This document shows, piece by piece, positions 5,757 to 11,493 of a stretch of 11,493 bases of DNA. The position numbers and the translations under genes are program-made. Origin of the DNA: Actinomycetota bacterium. GTDB lineage: Bacteria > Actinomycetota > Nitriliruptoria > Euzebyales > Egibacteraceae. The DNA is taken from the NCBI GenBank assembly GCA_019347785.1, contig JAHWKQ010000012.1, positions 5,798-17,290 of the forward strand, in the 5' to 3' direction. The notes under the pieces are model-generated. The model did no database searches, was not told the origin of the DNA, and saw nothing but the letters and a program-made list of their open reading frames with translations. Every line of letters starts with the position of its first letter. The stretch's first letter is position 1.

Positions 5757-6926
5757 GTGATCGTCGGCCTCCACGCGGCCTCACGGACCAGCGGTGGCGG
5801 CCACGCCTTCCGCGAATGTCTGTCCGCGGCGCTGCTGCGGTCGCCGACCATCGAGCGCCTCGTCCTGTTCACGGCCGACCCGTCGTGGGCCCCCGACTCC
5901 CGCCAGGCGGCGGGCGCGCGCCTGACGATCGAGTCGACCCCTGCACCGAGCGGCATGGGCGGCCTCGTTGACGATGTCATGTCGATGCCGGCCAGAGCCC
6001 GGCGGCACAACGTCGACGTCCTGTTGTGTCCCGGCAACCGCCTCGTACGCGTCCCCGGTTCCCGCAGCATCATGTGGCCACTGACAGTTGCCCCCTTCGA
6101 CCCCGTCCTGCGCCGCTGGGGCGGCGACGGTGGGTCACGCCGGTCGGGTGTGAGGACCTTCGTCCGCGTCCGGGCACAGGCGCGCCTCGTCGTGTCCTCC
6201 TGCAGGCAGGCCCACGGGGTGATCTTCAGCAGCCACACCGCCCGCGGGCTGATCGAGGCGGCCGCCGACCTGCACGGCACGCCGACGACGGTCGTCCCGC
6301 CGGCGGCGACGCTGACCCCCCGCGAAGTCGCGGACGAGCCACGGCGACCGCCCCCCCGGGGGTGGCCCTGGGGGGAGGCGCCGTTCCTGTTGTTCGTGTC
6401 CCACCTGTATCCCTACAAGATGGTCGCCGAGCTCGTCGAGGGCTTCGCCGCGTTCCTGTCCACGACGGGTGCGCCTCACCACCTCGCCGTGGCCGGACGG
6501 GCCGTCGACGCCGCCTACCTGGAAAGGATCCGGCAAGGGGTGACCGCCGGAGGTGTCGGGGGTCGCGTCCACCTGCTCGGCGCGGTCGACCCTGCGCAGC
6601 TCGGCGAGCTGTACCGGCGGTGCGCGTGCTTCGTCTTCCCCTCCCTGTGCGAGAACGCCGGCTCATATGCGCTGCTCGACGCCTTCGCCCACGGCAGACC
6701 GGTGCTGTCGTCGTCGTTGTCGTCGATGCCCGAGGTCTGCGGCGATGCGGCGCTGTACTTCGACCCGCGGGACCCGGACGCGATCGCGGAGCGCATGCTG
6801 CAGGTCGCCCGGGACGACGCCCTCGCCGACGACCTGGCCCGCCGCTCCCGGGAGCGGGCGGCCGAGCTGCCCAGCTGGGACGACGTCGCCAGCGGGGTCG
6901 TGTCGTTCGCGCAGCGATGGTGCTGA
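5757..6926 (+). CDS. GT4 family glycosyltransferase
   Basis: A 389-residue cytoplasmic GT-B glycosyltransferase, first gene of the rightward unit and preceded by a good Shine-Dalgarno. The N-terminal domain begins with IVGLHAASRTSGGGHAF (2-18), whose Gly-rich loop is typical of GT4 enzymes. IFSSHTARGLI at 156-166 is the usual 'SxxTxxxL' helix before the inter-domain link. The C-terminal domain starts near FLLFVSHLYPYKMVAELVEG (210-229), where Lys221 takes the place of the conserved donor-phosphate Lys. FPSLCENAGSYALLDAFAHG (294-313) is the EX7E region, but the second acid is Asp308 and eight, not seven, residues separate it from Glu299. MPEVCGDAALYFDP (324-337) is the normal C-terminal motif. 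Donor and acceptor cannot be read from sequence; the context says it adds a sugar to the same repeat unit. A run of seven C and five G at 6351-6362 encodes the inter-domain linker PPPRG. Its end overlaps the flippase start. Confidence 0.88.
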   Translation: MIVGLHAASRTSGGGHAFRECLSAALLRSPTIERLVLFTADPSWAPDSRQAAGARLTIESTPAPSGMGGLVDDVMSMPARARRHNVDVLLCPGNRLVRVPGSRSIMWPLTVAPFDPVLRRWGGDGGSRRSGVRTFVRVRAQARLVVSSCRQAHGVIFSSHTARGLIEAAADLHGTPTTVVPPAATLTPREVADEPRRPPPRGWPWGEAPFLLFVSHLYPYKMVAELVEGFAAFLSTTGAPHHLAVAGRAVDAAYLERIRQGVTAGGVGGRVHLLGAVDPAQLGELYRRCACFVFPSLCENAGSYALLDAFAHGRPVLSSSLSSMPEVCGDAALYFDPRDPDAIAERMLQVARDDALADDLARRSRERAAELPSWDDVASGVVSFAQRWC

Positions 6927-8191
6927 CCCGCCGACGACACCGACCGCGTGCCGCGCACCTGCCCGGCGTCGCGGTAGGGCCTGGCCTGAGGCGCCTGGGG
7001 TGGGGCGTCGCCGACCAGGGGCTGTCGGCCCTGGGCAACTTCCTGCTGTTCGTCATCGCCGCCCGCAGCGTGGACGCCCGGCAGTTCGGCGCCTTCACCC
7101 TGGCAGTGGCCACCTACGGGATCCTCACTGTCGTCAACCGGGCCCTCGCCATGGAGCCGCTGCTCATCCGCCTTTCGGGGGGGGACCCGGAGCAGCGGGC
7201 CGCCGCGCGCTCCGCCAGCGGGGCGGCGACGGCCCTGGCCGTCGCCGAAGGGGCGGTCGTGGCGGCCGTCGGCGTCGCGCTGGACGGCCCGGTGGGCACA
7301 GCCCTGGTCGCGCTCGGTGCGCTGTTGCCGGCGCTGGCCTGCCAGGACGCACTGCGCTACGTGGCCTTCGCGCGACACCGGCCCGCAGCCGCCTTCGCCA
7401 GCGACCTGGTCTGGACCTCCCTGGAGGTGCCGCTCATGGTCGCCGTCGTGCTCACGGGCCGCGCCGGCGCGGCCTGGCTCATCGTGGCCTGGGGCGCCGC
7501 AAGCGTGCCCGGCGCCCTGATCGGGGGCCGTGCTCTGCGGACGGGACCGGACGTCAGGGGCGCGAGGTCATGGCTGACCCGTCACCTGGACCTGGCCCCC
7601 CACCTGACGGCCGACTCCCTGATCGTGTCCGGCGCCGGGCGCGCCGTGCTCTTCCTGGTGGCCTTGTCCACGAGCGTCGTGCAGGTCGCTGTTCTGCGGG
7701 CGGCTCAGGTGCTCTACGGGCCGGTCAACGTCCTGACGGCCGGTGTGCAGGCTCTCGGGCTGGCCGAGCTGAACCGGGAGCGGTCCGACCCCAGGCGGCT
7801 GGCGTGGGCGACGACCCGGGTAAGTGGGCTCCTGGCGGCCACCGCCGCGTTGTGGACCGTCGTCCTGGTGGCGTTCGGAGAGTCGCTCGGTCCGGTGCTT
7901 CTCGGAGACATCTGGGACACGGCGAGGGGGGTGATCCTTCCGGTGGGCGTGCACCAGGTCGCGTCGGGTGCGTCGTTGGGGCCGTTCCTCGGCCTGCGCG
8001 TCCGCGAAGCCGCCACCGACACCGTTCGCCTGCGCCTGGTCGTGACTGTGGTCCTCATCGTCGCCGGGTTCGCGGGGGCCGTCGCCGCGGGCGCGCGTGG
8101 CGCGGCCGTCGGCATGGCTGGCGGGCAGGTGCTGACCACGGCATGGGTATGGCGCGCCTGGCGCCACCATACGGCCCCCAGGTCCCGTTGA
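6917..8191 (+). CDS. Wzx-like polysaccharide flippase (MOP superfamily)
   Basis: A 424-residue polytopic membrane protein with hydrophobic spans throughout (for example 33-51, 56-75, 103-121, 125-143, 168-182, 185-204, 240-258, 264-284, 305-329, 372-392, 396-412), roughly the 11-14 expected of Wzx/MOP exporters. It opens with GWGVADQGLSALGNFLLFVIAARSV (two adjacent pieces, about 28-52), the typical 'Q-x-x-S-x-x-N-F' first helix, followed by FGAFTLAVATYG. Such proteins flip undecaprenyl-linked oligosaccharides from the cytoplasmic to the outer leaflet. The start is ATG 6917 or GTG 6920, inside the end of the glycosyltransferase gene, so the genes are coupled. A run of eight G at 7177-7184 lies in the coding sequence and could slip. 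Family is confident; substrate is inferred from the neighbours. Confidence 0.83.
   Translation: MVLTRRRHRPRAAHLPGVAVGPGLRRLGWGVADQGLSALGNFLLFVIAARSVDARQFGAFTLAVATYGILTVVNRALAMEPLLIRLSGGDPEQRAAARSASGAATALAVAEGAVVAAVGVALDGPVGTALVALGALLPALACQDALRYVAFARHRPAAAFASDLVWTSLEVPLMVAVVLTGRAGAAWLIVAWGAASVPGALIGGRALRTGPDVRGARSWLTRHLDLAPHLTADSLIVSGAGRAVLFLVALSTSVVQVAVLRAAQVLYGPVNVLTAGVQALGLAELNRERSDPRRLAWATTRVSGLLAATAALWTVVLVAFGESLGPVLLGDIWDTARGVILPVGVHQVASGASLGPFLGLRVREAATDTVRLRLVVTVVLIVAGFAGAVAAGARGAAVGMAGGQVLTTAWVWRAWRHHTAPRSR
7177..7184 (+). repeat. Eight-base G homopolymer inside the flippase gene
   Basis: Eight consecutive G encode Ser-Gly-Gly-Asp at residues 87-90. The reading frame is intact in this copy. 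Tracts of this length can gain or lose a base and switch a gene off reversibly; whether that happens here is unknown. Confidence 0.6.
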
Positions 8192-8727
8192 CGGCGGGCA
8201 AGGCGGTCACCGCCGTGGCGCTGGTCGCCCTCCTCGTCTGGACCGCGTTCACGCTGCGCCTGTTCGTGTGGCCCCCGACCGCCGAGCCCGCACGCGGCGA
8301 CGCGGTTGCGGTTCTTGCCGGTGGCAACGGCGAGCGCCTCGACCGGGCATGGGGTCTGATGGCGTCGGGCGTCGCCCCCGTGCTCGCCCTGTCGCGTGGT
8401 TCGCAGGCCCCCACCACCCCGGTGGACCGCCACTGCGACACAGACCGGGCCGGCTACGCGGTCGTGTGCTTCTCCCCGGACGAGGCGACCACGCGGGGCG
8501 AGGCCCGCCGCCTGTCCGCCCTGTCCGGGGCGAGAGGTTGGCGCTCCCTGGTGGTCGTCACCTCGACCTTCCATGTCACCCGCGCGCGCCTGCTGGTGGG
8601 CCGCTGCCACCGGGGCGACCTGTCCGTCGTCGACGCCGGGACGCGCATGGGGCCCGCCGACACCGCGCTCGCGGTCCTGCACGAATGGGGCGGGCTGGTC
8701 CATGCCGCGCTGCACCCTGGTTGCTGA
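8188..8727 (+). CDS. Membrane-anchored YdcF/ElyC-like DUF218 domain protein
   Basis: About 179 residues. From the TTG at 8188, which overlaps the flippase stop as TTGA, a short start is followed at once by one hydrophobic segment (about 5-28), leaving the rest probably outside the membrane. ATG 8143 or 8149 would add 13-15 residues and overlap the flippase more; I prefer TTG because the cluster favours four-base overlaps, but this is uncertain. The DUF218 pattern is visible: DAVAVLAGGNGERLDRAWGL at 38-57, LSRGS at 68-72, TTRGEARRL at 101-109, and VVVTSTFHVTRARLLVGRC at 122-140 ('vTS-xx-H-xxRA'). DUF218 proteins such as SanA, YdcF and ElyC are linked to envelope and undecaprenyl-carrier metabolism, though biochemical roles are poorly settled. 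The position after a flippase suggests a part in lipid-linked glycan handling. The protein is at the short end of the family. Confidence 0.75.
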   Translation: MTAGKAVTAVALVALLVWTAFTLRLFVWPPTAEPARGDAVAVLAGGNGERLDRAWGLMASGVAPVLALSRGSQAPTTPVDRHCDTDRAGYAVVCFSPDEATTRGEARRLSALSGARGWRSLVVVTSTFHVTRARLLVGRCHRGDLSVVDAGTRMGPADTALAVLHEWGGLVHAALHPGC

Positions 8728-8729
8728 GC

Positions 8730-8758
8730 CACTCCGAGGTGCCCGAAGTGTCTTTTTT
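8730..8758 (+). terminator. Probable intrinsic terminator after the DUF218 gene
   Basis: Bases 8730-8736 can pair with 8744-8750 (CACT..CG against CG..AGTG, one C-A mismatch, seven-base loop). TCTTTTTT follows immediately at 8751-8758. It lies three bases past the stop codon and before a new gene with no coupling to the upstream unit. The stem is short, so strength is uncertain. Confidence 0.5.
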
Positions 8759-8807
8759 CGGCTATTGTGTCGGGTGATGTCTATCCTGAGCTTCTGATCG
8801 CCGCCGC
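8759..8807 (+). promoter_or_regulatory. Putative promoter/leader for the dehydratase gene
   Basis: This short gap follows a likely terminator, so transcription of the next gene should begin here. TATCCT at 8782-8787 could be a -10 box, which would put the transcript start only about 13 bases before GTG 8808. No good -35 box at the right spacing and no Shine-Dalgarno are visible. A nearly leaderless transcript is possible but unproven. Confidence 0.3.
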
Positions 8808-10775
8808 GTGCCCTTCCCCCCGCTTCACGCCTTCCGGCCGACCCCCACCGCGCTGCGCGGCACCGCCACCGTCGCCAAGCCGCTCATCGACGCGGCGGTG
8901 GTCTCGGCCGCCTATTGGCTCAGCATCCTGCTGCGCTTCGAGGGGGCCGTCCCGCAGCCGCTGCTCGGCGCGCTCACCCGGGCGTGGCCGCTCGTGCTGC
9001 TCGCGCGGCTGGCCACGCTGCACGCCGCGGGCGCCTACCGCAGCTCGTGGCGCTACATCGGCCTGCGCGAGGTCGACCGCACCCTGCAGGCCCTCGGAGC
9101 GGGCACACTGTTCCTGCTCGCCTTCCGCATCGGCGTCGGGCTTTTTCCCGGGCTCCCGGCTGTCTTGCCCGCGGTGCTCATCCCCTTCGGCGTCATCCTC
9201 ATCGAGCTGGCGCTGTCAGCTCTGGGCGTCCTGGCCACCCGGGCGGCCCGACGGGCGTGGAACGACCACCGGGAGCTGCGGGCGATCCGAAGCGGCGCCC
9301 GCGAGATGGTCGCGACGCTGCTGGTCGGGGCCGGGCACGCGGGCGGCAAGGTGGCGCGGGAGGTCCTGGCCCGCCCCGACCTGGGTCTCGCCCCCGTGGG
9401 GTTCCTCGACGACGACCCGTCCAAGCTCGGGCGGGTGATCGGCGACCTGCGCGTGCTCGGGCGCGTCGACGATCTCCCGGCCGTCGCCCGGGACCACGGC
9501 GCGCGCCAGGTCCTCATCACCCTCGCCCACGCCTCCAGCCGCGACATCCGCCGCATCGTCGAGACCTGCGAGCGGGCCGGCCTGCGCACGATGGTCCTGC
9601 CGGGGCTGTCCGGCGTCGTGGAGGGCACCGTCAACATCGCCCGCATCCGCGAGGTCGCGATCAGCGACCTGCTGCGCCGGGAGGCGGTCCACCTCGACCT
9701 CGAGGCGATCGCCCGCGACCTGGCCGGGTCCGCGGTGCTCGTCACCGGCGCCGGCGGGAGCATCGGCTCCGAGCTGTGCCGGCAGATCCTTCCCTTCCGG
9801 CCCGACGCGCTCGTCATGGTCGACCGGGCCGAGAACGGGCTGTTCGAGATCCACGGCGAGCTGGCGGGGCGGGCCCAGCCCGACGTGCGGCTCGTGCCCT
9901 GCGTCGCCGACATCTGCGACGGCGCGCGCATGCGCGCGCTCATGGCCCGGCACCGACCGGCGGTCCTGCTGCACGCCGCGGCGCACAAGCACGTGCCGAT
10001 GATGGAGGACAACCCCGGCGAGGCCGTGAAGGTCAACGTCCTCGGCACCCGGGTCGTGGCCGACGCGGCGAACGACGAGCATGTCGGCAAGTTCGTGCTC
10101 ATCTCCACCGACAAAGCCGTCAACCCGACGTCGATCATGGGTGTCACGAAGCGGGCCGCCGAGCTGTACGTGCAGGCCCTCGCGGTGCACAGCGCCACCC
10201 GCTTCATGATCGTGCGTTTCGGCAACGTCCTGGGCTCGGCCGGCAGCGTCGTGCCGACCTTCCGGCGGCAGATCGCACGTGGCGGTCCGGTGACGGTCAC
10301 CGATCCCGCCATGCACCGGTTCTTCATGACGATCCCCGAAGCGGGCCAGCTGGTGCTGCAGGCGGCCGCGATGGGCGAGGGAGCCGACGTCTTCGTGCTC
10401 GACATGGGCCCGCCCGTGCGGATCGTCGATCTGGCCCGCGACATGATCCGCATGTCCGGGCTGGAGCCCGGTGACGACATCGAGATCGCGATCACCGGCA
10501 TGCGGCCCGGCGAGAAGCTCTTCGAGGAGCTGCACTACGACGACGAGTGCGCCGAGCGCACCGGGCATCCCAAGGTGTGGCGCACGCCGTGCCGTGTGCT
10601 GCCGCTGCACCTGGTCTGCCGGCACCTCGCGGCCCTCCGGCCACTGGCCGACGAAGGCGACTCCGAGCGCATCCGCGCGCGGCTGAAGCAGCTCGTCGCC
10701 GAGTATGAGCCGTGGCCCCCGACCGAGGGCCGTTCGGGCACCGCCGGCGTGACGGTCGCCGAGGCGCTGGGGTGA
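8808..10775 (+). CDS. Membrane NDP-sugar 4,6-dehydratase, PglF/WbpM/CapD family
   Basis: A 655-residue full-length member of the polysaccharide-type extended SDR family; PglF and WbpM turn UDP-GlcNAc into the 4-keto-6-deoxy sugar. The N-terminal membrane part has about four spans (27-44, 59-75, 95-113, 117-143). A first nucleotide-binding fold follows, with TLLVGAGHAGGKVARE at 170-185 and FLDDDPSKLGR at 199-209. The catalytic SDR domain starts with LVTGAGGSIGSELCRQ at 311-326, then HAAAHKHVPMMEDNP (389-403), LISTDKAVNPTSIMGVTKRA (431-450) and RFGNVLGSAGSVVP (470-483). As in PglF/FlaA1, the usual SDR Tyr is Met444, paired with Lys448, while Asp435-Lys436 supply the dehydratase residues. The C-terminal GMRPGEKLFEEL (564-575) is complete. 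GTG 8808 is the first possible start after an in-frame stop at 8787-8789. It pairs logically with the PglC-PglD fusion at 2569-3939. The stop overlaps the next start (GTGA). The exact sugar (UDP-GlcNAc, C5 retention or inversion) is inferred. Confidence 0.93.
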   Translation: MPFPPLHAFRPTPTALRGTATVAKPLIDAAVVSAAYWLSILLRFEGAVPQPLLGALTRAWPLVLLARLATLHAAGAYRSSWRYIGLREVDRTLQALGAGTLFLLAFRIGVGLFPGLPAVLPAVLIPFGVILIELALSALGVLATRAARRAWNDHRELRAIRSGAREMVATLLVGAGHAGGKVAREVLARPDLGLAPVGFLDDDPSKLGRVIGDLRVLGRVDDLPAVARDHGARQVLITLAHASSRDIRRIVETCERAGLRTMVLPGLSGVVEGTVNIARIREVAISDLLRREAVHLDLEAIARDLAGSAVLVTGAGGSIGSELCRQILPFRPDALVMVDRAENGLFEIHGELAGRAQPDVRLVPCVADICDGARMRALMARHRPAVLLHAAAHKHVPMMEDNPGEAVKVNVLGTRVVADAANDEHVGKFVLISTDKAVNPTSIMGVTKRAAELYVQALAVHSATRFMIVRFGNVLGSAGSVVPTFRRQIARGGPVTVTDPAMHRFFMTIPEAGQLVLQAAAMGEGADVFVLDMGPPVRIVDLARDMIRMSGLEPGDDIEIAITGMRPGEKLFEELHYDDECAERTGHPKVWRTPCRVLPLHLVCRHLAALRPLADEGDSERIRARLKQLVAEYEPWPPTEGRSGTAGVTVAEALG

Positions 10776-11493
10776 GGCGGCGCCCCACGGGATCCCGCCG
10801 GCACGTCGGCGCAGTGGTTCTCGTGGTCCTCGCGCTGGCCGTCGCGCTTCCAGGGATCACCGCGGTGGCGGCCCTACCCGCGGGCTCCGGTCTCCTCGCC
10901 GGTCGCGCGGACCTGGGCCGCGGGCGAGCCGCGCTGCTGGCCGGACAGCCCACGCGAGCCAGCGCGGCGTTCGGCCAGGCAGCGGGCGCCTTCCGCCGCT
11001 CCAGCGGGGCCTTCGACGGGCCCGTCCTGCGCGGCGCGGCCGCGGTCCCGCTCGGGGGGCACACCGTGCGCACCGCCCACCGGCTCTCCGCGGCAGGACT
11101 GCTCCTGGCGCGCGCCGGGCAGGGGCTGTCCGCCACGCTCGCGTCGAGCCCCGCCGGGCTGGCCGCCCTCGCGCCCCGCCACGGGCGCATCGACGTGGAA
11201 CCGCTCCGACGCGCGGCCGGCGGGCTGCGACGTGCCGAGCGGCTGGTGGGGCGGGCGCGACGAGCCGTGGCGGCGGCGCCCGCCACCTTCGTGCTCGGCC
11301 CGGTCGACGAGGCCCGCGAGTCGCTGCACGAGCAACTGGACGCGCTGGAGCCGAGCCTGGCGGGAGCGGTGGCCCTGTCGCGCGAGCTGCCCGGCTTCCT
11401 GGGGGCGTCGGGGCGCCGCCGCTACTTCGTGGGGGCGCAGAACCCCGCGGAGCTGCGGGGAACCGGCGGCCTCCTGGGCGCCTACGGCGTCCT
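10772..11493 (+). CDS. DUF4012 domain membrane protein (5' part only)
   Basis: The frame is open from GTG 10772 to the window edge (240 codons). The start overlaps the dehydratase stop as GTGA. A basic tip (RRRPTGSRR) is followed by one hydrophobic segment at about 12-36, an N-terminal anchor, then a long Ala/Leu/Arg-rich, probably helical region to about 205. At 209-240 comes the recognisable start of the conserved DUF4012 core: FLGASGRRRYFVGAQNPAEL, continuing with RGTGGLLGAYG. DUF4012 proteins are common in Actinobacteria and often lie near polysaccharide genes; their biochemical role is not established to my knowledge. The region resembles the LytR-CpsA-Psr-type glycan-transfer setting by context only. 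Tight coupling to the dehydratase suggests shared expression. The C-terminal half is outside the window. Confidence 0.8.
   Translation, partial: MRRRPTGSRRHVGAVVLVVLALAVALPGITAVAALPAGSGLLAGRADLGRGRAALLAGQPTRASAAFGQAAGAFRRSSGAFDGPVLRGAAAVPLGGHTVRTAHRLSAAGLLLARAGQGLSATLASSPAGLAALAPRHGRIDVEPLRRAAGGLRRAERLVGRARRAVAAAPATFVLGPVDEARESLHEQLDALEPSLAGAVALSRELPGFLGASGRRRYFVGAQNPAELRGTGGLLGAYGV

Noticed and set aside
5720..5971. Small + frame starting ATG 5720 before the second GT4
   Set aside because: It mostly overlaps the GT4 gene out of frame, has no motif, and the good Shine-Dalgarno belongs to GTG 5757.
6708..6728. TCG-rich microrepeat
   Set aside because: It encodes the conserved SSSLSSMPE stretch of GT4 enzymes; codon preference explains it.
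8915..10474. 519-codon + frame overlapping the dehydratase
   Set aside because: Arg/Pro/Gly-rich off-frame translation of a confident gene; no motifs.
9053..10501. Long open frame on the - strand (482 codons) and another at 9216-10625
   Set aside because: Both are antisense to the clear PglF-like dehydratase and read as low-complexity Arg/Ser/Thr or Gly/Asp/His-rich sequence.

Overview
The window is a cell-surface polysaccharide biosynthesis locus from a very GC-rich bacterium. It has strong G/C preference at third codon positions, many GTG (and probably one TTG) starts, and stop/start overlaps of the GTGA type. Together with a DUF4012 protein at the right edge, this fits a high-GC actinobacterium. 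I cannot name the genus from sequence alone. There are no rRNA, tRNA, CRISPR or recognisable transposase sequences.

Left block, 1-3939, + strand. Four coupled genes: the 3' end of a UDP-GlcNAc 2-epimerase-family gene of the FnlC/WbjD/Cap5G type, a WbuB/WcaI-like GT4 glycosyltransferase, a PAPS-dependent sulfotransferase, and a two-domain protein. The two-domain protein joins a PglC-like phosphoglycosyl transferase (chain initiation) to a PglD-like left-handed beta-helix acyltransferase. The first pair suggests use of an N-acetyl-fucosamine-type sugar. The fusion suggests a 4-acylamino-4,6-dideoxy sugar at the reducing end.

Middle, 3940-5756. A decayed, frameshifted copy of an acyltransferase C-terminus (4036-4208, +) sits just behind the intact fusion gene. 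It is overlapped on the other strand by the end of a multi-membrane-span O-antigen ligase/polymerase-family (Wzy-like) gene, 4141-5511. This gene is the only one on the - strand and is visibly less GC-rich than its neighbours, so it looks like a later insertion. The 245-base divergent intergenic region 5512-5756 carries an inverted repeat and AT-rich promoter-like sequence.

Right-middle block, 5757-8727, + strand. A second GT4 glycosyltransferase, a Wzx-like flippase, and a small membrane-anchored YdcF/DUF218 protein overlap one another and end at a probable intrinsic terminator (8730-8758).

Right block, 8808-11493, + strand. A full-length PglF/WbpM/CapD-type membrane NDP-sugar 4,6-dehydratase is coupled by GTGA to the start of a DUF4012 membrane protein, which runs off the window.

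Taken together the genes describe most of a Wzx/Wzy route. A dehydratase and an acyltransferase make the initiating sugar, a phosphoglycosyl transferase loads it on a lipid carrier, glycosyltransferases extend it, a sulfotransferase may sulfate it, a flippase exports it and a polymerase joins the repeats. Missing from the window are the 4-aminotransferase (PglE-like) expected between PglF and PglD chemistry, a Wzz/chain-length regulator, and the first steps of the FucNAc pathway. Any of these could lie outside.
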